DNA of 64,000 nucleotides from Phocaeicola barnesiae DSM 18169 = JCM 13652 (lineage in GTDB: Bacteria > Bacteroidota > Bacteroidia > Bacteroidales > Bacteroidaceae), in the NCBI RefSeq assembly GCF_000374585.1, contig NZ_KB894643.1, forward strand, positions 150,773-214,772, written 5' to 3'. The notes under the pieces are model-generated. The model made no database searches. It was not told the origin of the DNA and saw only the letters and a program-made list of their open reading frames with translations. Positions 1 to 8,185 of this stretch are shown one piece after another. Both the position numbers and the translations under genes were made by a program. The number at the start of each line of letters is the position of its first letter. The first letter of the stretch is position 1.

Positions 1-90
1 TCCATCAACTTAATATTCTAACGAAAAAACATCCGGATACTCCACTGACTATACCACATTTAAGGTATTCCACAGATATAGAAAGAACGG

Positions 91-98
91 TATCTTTG
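91..98 (+). promoter_or_regulatory. -7 promoter box upstream of mnmA
   Basis: TATCTTTG matches the Bacteroidetes -7 consensus TAnnTTTG and ends 19 bp before the mnmA ATG. No clear TTTG -33 box is seen at the expected distance. The rest of bases 1-90 shows no gene. Confidence 0.5.
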
Positions 99-117
99 CC
101 CCCGGAAAAAGAACGAT

Positions 118-1182
118 ATGAAGATAGCAGCATTACTCTCGGGAGGTGTAGACAGCGCCGTAGCGGTACACCTCCTGTACGAACAAGGATACAGACCCGA
201 CCTGTACTATATCAAGATAGGTATGGACACCGACGAGTCACTGACCTGTACGGCGGAAGAAGACATCGAACTGGCTACAGCGACCGCCCGGAAATACGGG
301 CTTTCCTTCGACATCATCGACTTGCAGAAAGAATATTGGGAGAACGTAGTGGCCTATACCATCGACAAGGTAAAGCAGGGTTTCACCCCCAATCCGGACG
401 TGATGTGCAACAAGCTCATCAAGTTCGGCTGTTTCGAAGAAAAAGCCGGATATGCCTACGACAAGATTGTGACCGGACATTATGCCTCTACCGAAGAAAT
501 CGGCGGGAAGGTATGGCTGGCTACCGCCAAAGACCCGGTGAAGGACCAGACCGATTTTCTGGCCCAAATCAACTACCTGCAAGTCTCCAAACTCTGGTTC
601 CCGCTAGGCGGTTACCTGAAGCAGGAAATCCGTACGATAGCCGAACAGGCCAAGCTGCCCAGTGCCCGACGCAAAGACAGCCAGGGCATCTGTTTCCTTG
701 GGAAAATCAACTACAACGATTTTATCCGCCGTTTCCTGGGAGAAAAACAGGGAAAGATTATCGAACTGGAAACCGGCAGGCAACTGGGCATCCACAAAGG
801 ATTCTGGTTCCACACCATCGGACAGCGGAAAGGACTGGGGCTGAGTGGCGGTCCGTGGTTCGTTGTCGAAAAAGATACGAAAGAGAACATCCTGTATGTA
901 TCGCGGGGCTATGATACCGAGAAACAATACGGGAACGAATTCCGGCTGGTGGACTTCCATTTCATCACCGAAAATCCGTGGACAGAAACGGAAACTCCGG
1001 TCTGCTTCAAGATACGCCACACAGACAGCTTCCAGAAAGGAACATTGATAAATACCCCCGAAGGGTATCGGATAACAAGCAAAGAGAAACTGCAAGGAAT
1101 CGCCCCGGGACAATTCGGGGTAATCTACGACAAGGATGCCCACCTGTGCATCGGGAGTGGAGAAATACGGACGGTGAAATAA
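118..1182 (+). CDS. mnmA: tRNA-specific 2-thiouridylase MnmA
   Basis: This 354-residue cytoplasmic enzyme thiolates U34 of tRNAs for Lys, Glu and Gln, using sulfur relayed from a cysteine desulfurase. The PP-loop SGGVDS (residues 8-13) binds ATP. The two family cysteines are visible: C97 in DVMCNK and C192 in SQGICFLGK, which form the catalytic pair. The length is typical of the family. The ATG at 118 is chosen because the conserved start ([10 protein letters not shown]) begins there and a -7 box lies just upstream. The gene stands alone and converges on a marC-family gene. Bacteroidales often carry more than one MnmA paralogue, so which copy this is cannot be told here. Confidence 0.95.
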   Translation: MKIAALLSGGVDSAVAVHLLYEQGYRPDLYYIKIGMDTDESLTCTAEEDIELATATARKYGLSFDIIDLQKEYWENVVAYTIDKVKQGFTPNPDVMCNKLIKFGCFEEKAGYAYDKIVTGHYASTEEIGGKVWLATAKDPVKDQTDFLAQINYLQVSKLWFPLGGYLKQEIRTIAEQAKLPSARRKDSQGICFLGKINYNDFIRRFLGEKQGKIIELETGRQLGIHKGFWFHTIGQRKGLGLSGGPWFVVEKDTKENILYVSRGYDTEKQYGNEFRLVDFHFITENPWTETETPVCFKIRHTDSFQKGTLINTPEGYRITSKEKLQGIAPGQFGVIYDKDAHLCIGSGEIRTVK

Positions 1183-1200
1183 GACACCGCCCGTTTTTTT
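1167..1200 (+). terminator. Intrinsic terminator of mnmA
   Basis: A 10-bp stem (1167-1176 with 1185-1194, one A.C mismatch) is followed by a run of seven T. It overlaps the mnmA stop codon and lies just before the convergent gene's stop. Confidence 0.75.
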
Positions 1201-1202
1201 CG

Positions 1203-1805
1203 TTATTGGGCAGCCTTCTGGAACTGTTCAATCAAGGAAGTAAGGTTGGCTGTAAACAGACGGGCAGAGATAGCCAGCAGAATGATACCGAAAAACTTAC
1301 GGATAACATAGATACCTCCCTTTCCTAACACACGTTCAATACGGTCGGTCATCCGAAGTACAATGTATACCCATACCATATTCAGAATCAATGCCAGTAC
1401 GATATTGACAGGAGCATACTCGGCACGTAACGACAGCAAGGTGGTAAAGGCACCGGCTCCAGCCAGTAACGGAAAGACCAACGGAACCAAGGTAGCTTCC
1501 TTGATAGGTCCTGTATTCTTGAAAATCTCTACATCCAGAATCATTTCGAGCGACATCATGAAAATCACAAAGGCACCGGCTACGGCAAACGAAGCGATGT
1601 CTACCTGAAACAGGCGGAGCATCATATCGCCGGCATAAAAGAATCCCAAGAGCAGGGCAAAAGCAATAAGTGTAGCCTTCATGGAATTGACCGAACGGCC
1701 CTTTTGTTTCAAATCCAAAATGATAGGAATGGAACCGATGATATCGATTACCGCAAACAGCACGATGAATGCGCTCAAAAACTCCTGAAAATTAAAAGTA
1801 CCCAT
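1203..1805 (-). CDS. MarC family (UPF0056) membrane protein
   Basis: This 200-residue polytopic inner-membrane protein has about six hydrophobic segments and belongs by pattern to the MarC/UPF0056 family. Recognisable parts are the N-terminal FAVIDIIGSIPI segment and the central GPIKEATLVPLVFPLLAGAG, which resembles the conserved PL.FP...GPG segment. The family's transport role is unsettled, and older links to multiple antibiotic resistance were not upheld, so no substrate is assigned. The gene is monocistronic and ends 20 bp from the convergent mnmA stop. A TATCTTTG box lies upstream on the minus strand. Confidence 0.88.
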   Translation of the reverse strand: MGTFNFQEFLSAFIVLFAVIDIIGSIPIILDLKQKGRSVNSMKATLIAFALLLGFFYAGDMMLRLFQVDIASFAVAGAFVIFMMSLEMILDVEIFKNTGPIKEATLVPLVFPLLAGAGAFTTLLSLRAEYAPVNIVLALILNMVWVYIVLRMTDRIERVLGKGGIYVIRKFFGIILLAISARLFTANLTSLIEQFQKAAQ

Positions 1806-1828
1806 AAGTCTAAGTTTAAATCCGTACG

Positions 1829-1836
1829 CAAAGATA
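1829..1836 (-). promoter_or_regulatory. -7 box upstream of the marC-family gene
   Basis: On the minus strand this reads TATCTTFG-type consensus exactly as TATCTTTG, 24 bp before the start codon. No good -33 TTTG at 17-21 bp. Confidence 0.4.
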
Positions 1837-1941
1837 ATCTTTTTCAGTTAAAAACCACATACCAAAGCCTGCTATCGGACACGAATAAACAAAAAAAGAT
1901 AAAACCACGAAAAAATTCGTTGAGAAAAAAGAAATTATCGC

Positions 1942-1949
1942 TAACTTTG
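1942..1949 (+). promoter_or_regulatory. -7 promoter box of the Crp/Fnr-type gene
   Basis: TAACTTTG matches TAnnTTTG and lies 36 bp before the chosen ATG. No TTTG -33 box is evident. The box forms the left arm of a 9-bp inverted repeat described separately. Confidence 0.55.
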
Positions 1950-1977
1950 TGTGTTAAACAGTTCTTTAACAAAGTTA
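1942..1977 (+). promoter_or_regulatory. Nested palindromes (candidate operator or leader hairpin)
   Basis: Two overlapping inverted repeats are present. The outer one pairs TAACTTTGT (1942-1950) with ACAAAGTTA (1969-1977). The inner one is TGTTAAA (1952-1958), six bases, TTTAACA (1965-1971). The inner repeat sits just downstream of the -7 box, where a bound regulator would block transcription. It precedes a Crp/Fnr-family gene, so autoregulation is a reasonable inference. A leader RNA hairpin is the alternative. Confidence 0.5.
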
Positions 1978-1985
1978 ATTGGCAT

Positions 1986-2723
1986 ATGGAAATCACAATG
2001 TACGATAAGTTGTTGCAATTACCCCTGTTTCAAGGGTTATGCAAAACTGATTTTACCAATATTCTGGAAAAAGTCAAATTACATTTTCAGAAATATACGC
2101 CCGGCTCTTACCTGATAAAGCAGAACGAACCGTGCAACCACCTTGTATTCATTCTATCGGGACAAATCCAATCTGAATCGACAGACGAAGTCCATGGATA
2201 TACCATCCAGGAAGAACTGGAAAGCCCGACCATCATTGAACCTTATTCCCTGTTCGGCATGATGACGACCTATACCGCTTCCTACCAGGCACTGACCGAA
2301 GTACATACGGTCATGATTGACAAGAAATACGTATTGACGCAACTGAACAATTATACCATCTTCCAGCTGAACCTGCTGAACATCCTCAGCAACCGGGCAC
2401 AGATGGCCTACCAGAAACTGTGGAATTCGCACATCGGTTCAACGATAGACAAAATCACCAACTTCCTGCAACTGCGCTGCACATCGCCTACCGGACAGAA
2501 GACACTGTTCATCAAGATGGAGGACCTGGCCGAACTGATTGACGACACCCGTATCAATGTATCGAAGGTACTCAACGAACTGCAACAGCAGGAACTGATA
2601 GAGCTGAGCCGGAAGAAAATCATCATTCCGGACCTGAACCGGCTGGTAGCCTATAAAGAACGGAAGCTATCCGACGATTCTCCGGAAGAAGAAACCGCAG
2701 AAACAGAAAACAGCCTCCAGTGA
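1986..2723 (+). CDS. Crp/Fnr family transcriptional regulator
   Basis: This protein of about 245 residues has an N-terminal cyclic-nucleotide-binding-like beta-roll, with YTPGSYLIKQNEPCNHLVFILSG as the recognisable barrel region, followed by a dimer helix and a C-terminal winged helix (segment around DLAELIDDTRINVSKVLNEL). No Fnr-type N-terminal cysteine cluster is seen, so direct Fe-S oxygen sensing is unlikely; the effector is unknown. An upstream in-frame extension to 1704 is rejected because it runs through the promoter. The ATG at 1986 is used, and an ATG at 1998 is equally possible. The C-terminal tail is acidic (about 20 residues). Two palindromes in the leader suggest autoregulation. 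Confidence 0.85.
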   Translation: MEITMYDKLLQLPLFQGLCKTDFTNILEKVKLHFQKYTPGSYLIKQNEPCNHLVFILSGQIQSESTDEVHGYTIQEELESPTIIEPYSLFGMMTTYTASYQALTEVHTVMIDKKYVLTQLNNYTIFQLNLLNILSNRAQMAYQKLWNSHIGSTIDKITNFLQLRCTSPTGQKTLFIKMEDLAELIDDTRINVSKVLNELQQQELIELSRKKIIIPDLNRLVAYKERKLSDDSPEEETAETENSLQ

Positions 2724-2761
2724 CCGATTCCTTTTCATTTTTTGCAAGCAAATAAACTGTT

Positions 2762-4801
2762 ATGGAAAATCCTTTATTACAACCGTACCATACACTCCAT
2801 GATACTACCCCCTTCGACCGCATCGGGCTGGAAGACTACGAACCGGCCATCCGGAAGGGAATGGAAGCAGAAGACGCAGAAATCCAGCAAATCATAGATA
2901 ATCCGGAAGCACCGACATTCGAAAACACCGTATTGGCGCTGGAACAAAGCGGAAAACTGCTGGACCGGGTAACCACCGTCCTCTTCAACCTGATGAGTGC
3001 CGAAACTTGCGACGAACTGGATGCGATAGCCGAAAAGCTGATGCCGGAACTCTCTGAACACGCCAACAACATCAGCCTCAACGAAAAGCTGTTCGACCGC
3101 ATCAAACAGGTCTATCAGCAGAAAGACCGGCTCACCCTGACCCAAGAAGAACAGAGACTGCTGGAAAAGACATACGACGGATTCCAACGGAACGGTGCCA
3201 ACCTGTCTGAAAAAGACAAGGAAACATACCGGAACCTGAGCATGGAACTCAGCTCGCTCACCCTGAAATTCTCGCAGAATCACCTGAAAGAAACCAACAA
3301 GTACGAACTGGTACTGACCGACGAAGCAGACCTGGAAGGACTACCGGAAAGCACACGGGAAGCAGCCGCTCTGACAGCCAAAGAGAAAGGGAAAGAAGGA
3401 TGGGTCATCACACTCCAGGCTCCCAGCTATGTACCTTTCATGAAATACAGCAAACGCCGTGACTTGCGGAAACAACTGTATCTGGCCTATAATACCCAGT
3501 GTACCCACGACGATGAATTCAACAACGAAGAAATCGTGAAGAAACTGGTGAACCTGCGTATGCAGATAGCCCAACTGTTGGGATTCACCGATTATGCGGA
3601 TTATGTACTCCGTAAACGCATGGCCGAGGACAGCACCCATGTATACAAGCTGCTGAACGACCTGCTGGAGGCCTATACCCCGAAAGCCCTGCAGGAAGTG
3701 GAGGAAATCAAGCAACTGGCCTGCAAGCAGGAAGGGACAGATTTCCAGCTGATGCCCTGGGATTTCTCCTACTACGCAGAAATGCTGAAAGAACAGAAAT
3801 ATGCCTTGAACGAAGAAGAACTACGCCCCTACTTCGAACTGGAGCAGGTAAAACAGGGAGTATTCGGGCTTGCTACTAAACTGTACGACATCACCTTCAA
3901 AGAGAACAAGGACATCCCTGTTTATCACCCGGATGTACAGGCCTACGAAGTGTTCGACCGTGACGGAAGTTATCTGGCTGTACTCTATACCGATTTCCAT
4001 CCTCGTGCGGGGAAACGTTCAGGAGCCTGGATGACCAGCTACAAGGAACAATGGATAGAAAGCGACGGAACCAACAGCCGGCCACATGTTTCCGTAACCA
4101 TGAACTTTACGAAGCCTACCGCCGAAAAGCCGGCACTGCTGACATTCTCGGAGGTGAACACTTTCCTCCACGAATTCGGTCATGCGCTACACGGCATGTT
4201 CGCCAACACCCGTTTCCAGTGCATGAGCGGAACCAATGTATACTGGGATTTTGTGGAACTCCCTTCACAGATTATGGAGAACTTCGCCATAGAAAAAGAA
4301 TTCCTGAACACGTTCGCCCGGCATTACCAGACCGGAGAACCGATTCCGGAAACGCTTATCCAGCGGATTATCGACGCTTCCAATTTCAATGTGGCATACG
4401 CCTGCCTGCGCCAAGTCAGCTTCGGTCTGCTGGATATGGCCTGGTATACAAGGCAGACTCCGTTCGAGGGCGATGTGAAGGCCTACGAAAAAGAAGCCTG
4501 GAAGAAAGCCCAGGTACTGCCGCAACCGGAGGAAACCTGCATGAGTGTCCAGTTCGGCCACATCATGTCGGGAGGCTATTCTGCCGGTTACTACAGCTAC
4601 AAATGGGCGGAAGTACTGGACGCAGATGCCTTCTCGGTATTCAAGGAAAAAGGAATCTTCAATACCGATGTGGCCCGTTCATTCCGAGAAAACATCCTGT
4701 CGAAAGGTGGAACCGAACATCCGATGACGCTCTACAAACGTTTCCGGGGACAGGAACCGACTATTGACGCATTATTAAAAAGAAACGATATCAAGCGATG
4801 A
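2762..4801 (+). CDS. dcp: M3 family metallopeptidase (peptidyl-dipeptidase Dcp-like)
   Basis: This 679-residue zinc peptidase belongs to the M3 (thimet/Dcp/oligopeptidase A) family. The zinc motif HEFGH is at residues 470-474, with the catalytic Glu at 471. The third ligand should lie in the following helix (VELPSQIMENFAIE). Length and N-terminus fit Dcp. No signal peptide is seen, so cytoplasmic peptide recycling is likely. It is the first gene of an overlapping operon; its stop overlaps the next start by 4 bp. Dcp and OpdA cannot be separated firmly by eye. Confidence 0.9.
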   Translation: MENPLLQPYHTLHDTTPFDRIGLEDYEPAIRKGMEAEDAEIQQIIDNPEAPTFENTVLALEQSGKLLDRVTTVLFNLMSAETCDELDAIAEKLMPELSEHANNISLNEKLFDRIKQVYQQKDRLTLTQEEQRLLEKTYDGFQRNGANLSEKDKETYRNLSMELSSLTLKFSQNHLKETNKYELVLTDEADLEGLPESTREAAALTAKEKGKEGWVITLQAPSYVPFMKYSKRRDLRKQLYLAYNTQCTHDDEFNNEEIVKKLVNLRMQIAQLLGFTDYADYVLRKRMAEDSTHVYKLLNDLLEAYTPKALQEVEEIKQLACKQEGTDFQLMPWDFSYYAEMLKEQKYALNEEELRPYFELEQVKQGVFGLATKLYDITFKENKDIPVYHPDVQAYEVFDRDGSYLAVLYTDFHPRAGKRSGAWMTSYKEQWIESDGTNSRPHVSVTMNFTKPTAEKPALLTFSEVNTFLHEFGHALHGMFANTRFQCMSGTNVYWDFVELPSQIMENFAIEKEFLNTFARHYQTGEPIPETLIQRIIDASNFNVAYACLRQVSFGLLDMAWYTRQTPFEGDVKAYEKEAWKKAQVLPQPEETCMSVQFGHIMSGGYSAGYYSYKWAEVLDADAFSVFKEKGIFNTDVARSFRENILSKGGTEHPMTLYKRFRGQEPTIDALLKRNDIKR

Positions 4802-5271
4802 AAGTATTCCTACAATCTATCAAACTGTATACCCTACTACTGGCGACCCTTTTTCTGGGAGGTTGCAGCCAGGAAGATGACATTGAAGAAATCTTCTGCA
4901 GCGGCCAGTGGTCTCTGGTCAACTTCTTCGAAACCAAGAACTGGGAATCCACCAACAGCCACGGTGACACTCCGCTTATCACCAAACCGGAGACTTCGAG
5001 CAAGAACTGGATTTCCATCACGTTCAATGACGACGGAAGCGTCAAAGGAGTATTAACCGACGGTGAATTTACCGCCAGATGGCAGGGTGATGCTTCCACC
5101 CGCACGATTTCCATCACACAGGTAAAAACAACCGTTTCGCCCAACGGAACCAGCAAAGAATTCATCGAAAGGTTGAAACAAGTGAAATATTACAAAGGAG
5201 ACAGCCGCACCCTGCAGCTGGCTCCTGAATCACGGACTTCGTATATCCAGCTAATGCATAACAATGACTAA
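4798..5271 (+). CDS. DUF4847-like lipoprotein
   Basis: This 157-residue protein has a lipoprotein signal (hydrophobic LLLATLFLGGC, lipobox LGGC). The mature part is a small beta-rich domain starting with GQWSLVNFFE and containing alternating-strand patterns, as in lipocalin-like or DUF4847 proteins of Bacteroides. It is translationally coupled to the M3 peptidase (ATGA overlap) and overlaps the next gene by 8 bp. Function is unknown. The family name is from memory of similar Bacteroides proteins in the same operon position. Confidence 0.7.
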   Translation: MKVFLQSIKLYTLLLATLFLGGCSQEDDIEEIFCSGQWSLVNFFETKNWESTNSHGDTPLITKPETSSKNWISITFNDDGSVKGVLTDGEFTARWQGDASTRTISITQVKTTVSPNGTSKEFIERLKQVKYYKGDSRTLQLAPESRTSYIQLMHNND

Positions 5272-5728
5272 TCACATGGAAACACAAGAAAAGAAACAGG
5301 AACTGTTGGACAAACGCTACATGCGGATGGCAGAAATCTGGGCAGAAAACTCCTACTGCCAACGGCGGAAAGTAGGTGCTCTGATTGTAAAGAACAAAAT
5401 GATTATCTCCGACGGATATAACGGAACACCTTCCGGTTTCAAAAACGTATGCGAGGATGAAAACAACCTCACACACCCATACGTACTGCATGCCGAGGCC
5501 AATGCAATTACCAAAATAGCCCGTTCCAGCAACAGTAGCGAAGGGGCAACACTGTACGTCACCGCCTCGCCTTGCATCGAATGTGCCAAGCTTATCATCC
5601 AGGCAGGTATAAAAAGAGTAGTCTACGGAGAAAAATATCGCCTAGAAGACGGATTACGTCTGCTGGAAAAAGCGAACATAGAAACAGTATATATCAATCC
5701 AAACGAAGAGAAGAGCAATGAAAAGTAA
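5264..5728 (+). CDS. dCMP deaminase family protein (ComEB-like)
   Basis: This 154-residue cytidine/deoxycytidylate deaminase-fold enzyme carries the zinc-binding motif HAEANAI (H76, proton-shuttle E78) and the second motif PCIECAK that supplies two cysteine ligands. dCMP deaminase converts dCMP to dUMP for thymidylate synthesis. NGTPSGF in the N-terminal half is typical of the ComEB/dCMP deaminase branch rather than tRNA or guanine deaminases. The ATG at 5264 is used; an ATG at 5276 is an alternative that avoids the overlap. It overlaps the S41 peptidase gene by 11 bp. Confidence 0.88.
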   Translation: MTNHMETQEKKQELLDKRYMRMAEIWAENSYCQRRKVGALIVKNKMIISDGYNGTPSGFKNVCEDENNLTHPYVLHAEANAITKIARSSNSSEGATLYVTASPCIECAKLIIQAGIKRVVYGEKYRLEDGLRLLEKANIETVYINPNEEKSNEK

Positions 5729-7451
5729 CAGAAACCGTTTAATGCCGATACTGATTGCCGTCTGCCTGGTAGCAGGAATCCTAATCGGTACATTCTACGC
5801 CAATCACTTTTCCGGAAACAAACTGGGTATCATCAACACTTCCTCCAACAAGCTGAATGCCCTGTTGAGAATCATCGATGACCAGTATGTAGATACGGTA
5901 AAGATGAATGACCTGGTAGAACAGGCCATGCCACTGATACTATCGGAATTGGATCCGCATTCCTCGTATATCCCCGCCAAAGATATGGAAGAAGTCAGCG
6001 CAGATCTGAAAGGCAGCTTCAGCGGTATCGGTATCCAGTTTACCATCCAGGATGATACCATCCACATCAACAGTGTCATCCAGGGAGGTCCCTCTGAAAA
6101 AGTCGGCCTGATGGCCGGTGACCGTATCGTCTCGGTCGATGATTCCGCTTTTGTCGGTAAGATAGTAACCAACAACGAAGCCATGAAACGGCTGAAAGGT
6201 AAAAAAGGAAGCAAAGTCAAACTGGGTATCTTCCGTCAGGGAGAAAAAGATATTCTGCAGTTTACCGTCGTACGTGGAGACATCCCTGTAAAAAGCATCG
6301 ATGCCGCCTACATGATTGATGAGAAGTTCGGGTATATCAAGGCCAACAAATTCGGCGAAACGACCTATACCGAACTGCTGATAGCCCTGGCACAATTGAA
6401 CCAGGCCGACTGTGAAGGTATCATCATGGACCTGCGTGGAAACACAGGAGGATACATGGCAGCAGCCATCCAGATGGTCAACGAGTTCCTGCCGAACAAC
6501 CGCCTCATTGTCTACACCCAGGGACGTAAATCGCCACGGGAAGACTATAACTCGAACGGAACGGGAAGCAGCCAGAAAATGCCGCTGGTGGTACTGGTAG
6601 ACGAAGGTTCGGCTTCAGCCAGCGAAATCTTTGCCGGAGCCATACAGGACAATGACCGTGGAACCATCATCGGACGCCGCTCGTTCGGAAAGGGACTTGT
6701 ACAGCAGCCCATCGAATTCAGCGACGGTTCGGCCATCCGGCTGACTATCGCCCGCTATTATACCCCTTCGGGAAGATGCATCCAGAAACCTTACGAAAAA
6801 GGAAAGGGTGAAGAATATGAACTGGACCTGCTTACCCGCTATGAACACGGGGAATTCTTCTCTGCCGACAGCATCAAACAGAATACCGAAGAAATCTATC
6901 ATACCCGTCTGGGACGTACTGTATACGGAGGTGGAGGTATCATGCCGGATATCTTCGTTCCACAGGATACGACAGGTATGACCAGCTATTTCCGCATGGC
7001 AGCCAACCGGGGAATGATTATCCGCTATACATTCGAATATACTGACCAGAACAGGAACAAACTGTCGGAATTTGAAACTCCGGACAAACTGGAAAGCTAC
7101 CTGAAGACACAGAATGTACTGGACAAATTTGCTACCTGGGCCGAAAAGAAAGGGTTGAAACGACGCAACCTGATGATGCTGAAATCGAAAAAACTGTTCG
7201 AAACCGCCCTCTACGGCAATATCATCTACAATATGCTTGGTATGGAGGCATATATCCAATACTTGAACAAGAGTGACAAGACTGTACAAAAAGCACTGGA
7301 AGTATTGAAAGAAGGAAAATCATTCCCCGAAGCCCCATCACCGGCCAACAATCCTAAGAACGATGAAAAGACAGTTGCGCAATTGGATAAAACAGCAGAA
7401 AAAACAATACTCCCCACTTCAACTTACGACGTGGTCTACCAGCTTGCTTGA
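5718..7451 (+). CDS. S41 family C-terminal processing peptidase (CtpA-like)
   Basis: This 577-residue protein starts with an uncleaved signal/anchor (PILIAVCLVAGILIGTFYA), so the enzyme faces the periplasm. A PDZ domain follows (about residues 90-175, with GIGIQFTIQDD and GPSEKVGLMAGDRI), then the S41 protease core. The catalytic Ser lies in DEGSASASEIFAG and the Lys in RRSFGKGLVQQP. Such proteases trim C-termini of envelope proteins. The last 29 codons overlap the N-terminus of the next gene in another frame, an unusually long overlap. It belongs to the operon beginning with the M3 peptidase. Confidence 0.92.
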   Translation: MKSNRNRLMPILIAVCLVAGILIGTFYANHFSGNKLGIINTSSNKLNALLRIIDDQYVDTVKMNDLVEQAMPLILSELDPHSSYIPAKDMEEVSADLKGSFSGIGIQFTIQDDTIHINSVIQGGPSEKVGLMAGDRIVSVDDSAFVGKIVTNNEAMKRLKGKKGSKVKLGIFRQGEKDILQFTVVRGDIPVKSIDAAYMIDEKFGYIKANKFGETTYTELLIALAQLNQADCEGIIMDLRGNTGGYMAAAIQMVNEFLPNNRLIVYTQGRKSPREDYNSNGTGSSQKMPLVVLVDEGSASASEIFAGAIQDNDRGTIIGRRSFGKGLVQQPIEFSDGSAIRLTIARYYTPSGRCIQKPYEKGKGEEYELDLLTRYEHGEFFSADSIKQNTEEIYHTRLGRTVYGGGGIMPDIFVPQDTTGMTSYFRMAANRGMIIRYTFEYTDQNRNKLSEFETPDKLESYLKTQNVLDKFATWAEKKGLKRRNLMMLKSKKLFETALYGNIIYNMLGMEAYIQYLNKSDKTVQKALEVLKEGKSFPEAPSPANNPKNDEKTVAQLDKTAEKTILPTSTYDVVYQLA

Positions 7452-7920
7452 CAAGCTGATAGACCATCCGCGGTTCAGGGAGGCCCAGACGGTCCTACTC
7501 TACTACTCACTGCCCGATGAGGTACGGACTCATGAATTTGTGGAACGTATCAGCCAGAAAAAACAAGTGGTGCTTCCGGTAGTGACAGGCGACGAACTGG
7601 AACTGCGGAGGTATTCGGGGAAGACCGATTTAAAGAAAGGAAGCTTCGGCATTGATGAACCGACTGGAGAAATCGTAACAGATTTCTCCAGCATCGATGT
7701 AGCCATCATTCCAGGGGTAGGCTTCGACAAGCATGGAAACCGCCTGGGAAGAGGAAAGGGCTATTATGACCGTCTGCTCCCGAAATTACAAAGCTATAAT
7801 ATCGGTGTCTGCTTCTCTTTTCAAGTCCTTCCGGAGATTCCGACAGAATCCTTCGACCGCCCGATGGATGAAGTCTGGACCCAAGAAGGGTGCATCAGCG
7901 AAAAACGATATTCACAATAA
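7363..7920 (+). CDS. 5-formyltetrahydrofolate cyclo-ligase
   Basis: This 185-residue cytoplasmic enzyme converts 5-formyl-THF to 5,10-methenyl-THF using ATP. Family signatures are the N-terminal helix KRQLRNWIKQQ, YYSLPDEVRTHEF and the phosphate/substrate loop GVGFDKHGNRLGRGKGYYDR. The start lies 89 bp inside the upstream S41 gene, but the N-terminal helix encoded in the overlap fits the family and no later ATG lies before the core, so the overlap seems genuine. The 3' end overlaps the convergent DUF721 gene by 26 bp. Confidence 0.9.
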   Translation: MKRQLRNWIKQQKKQYSPLQLTTWSTSLLDKLIDHPRFREAQTVLLYYSLPDEVRTHEFVERISQKKQVVLPVVTGDELELRRYSGKTDLKKGSFGIDEPTGEIVTDFSSIDVAIIPGVGFDKHGNRLGRGKGYYDRLLPKLQSYNIGVCFSFQVLPEIPTESFDRPMDEVWTQEGCISEKRYSQ

Positions 7921-8185
7921 CCTGCGCACCGACATGCGCATTGAGGTTCCGTACCAGCATTTCTCTTCCCATCATCAGTTCCTGACGAAGAACAGACGAA
8001 GAGAGATGCACGTACAGAACCTGATTCTTGATATACAGATTGGTGGTGTATTTATAAATAGAAGGGCCTACCACATCTTTCCACGACTCAACCAGCCGGT
8101 ACTCATTCAATGGGGTTTCCAACCCTTCCTGACGAAGCAACTGACGGATGACATCGCCTACCTGTTCGGTATTATTCCGCTTCAT
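7895..8185 (-). CDS. DUF721/DciA-like protein
   Basis: This 96-residue protein is shaped like the DUF721 (DciA) family: an N-terminal helix (DVIRQLLRQEGL), a conserved W (VESWKDVVGPSI) and a C-terminal beta segment (LYVHLSSSVLRQEL). DciA proteins help load the replicative helicase in many bacteria lacking DnaC or DnaI. It overlaps the end of recF by 14 bp, a common arrangement in this phylum that ties it to replication and repair. The assignment to helicase loading is inference from the family. Confidence 0.8.
   Translation of the reverse strand: MKRNNTEQVGDVIRQLLRQEGLETPLNEYRLVESWKDVVGPSIYKYTTNLYIKNQVLYVHLSSSVLRQELMMGREMLVRNLNAHVGAQVIVNIVFR

Noticed and set aside
96..914. 272-codon frame overlapping mnmA in another frame
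   Set aside because: mnmA has clear catalytic motifs; this frame is Arg-rich and shadow-like.
1704..1985. 94-codon N-terminal extension of the Crp/Fnr-type protein
   Set aside because: It runs through the marC-family coding region and the gene's own promoter and palindromes.
4051..4767. 238-codon plus-strand frame inside the M3 peptidase
   Set aside because: It is an alternative frame of a clearly conserved peptidase gene; the composition (Arg-, Pro-rich) is typical of a shadow frame.
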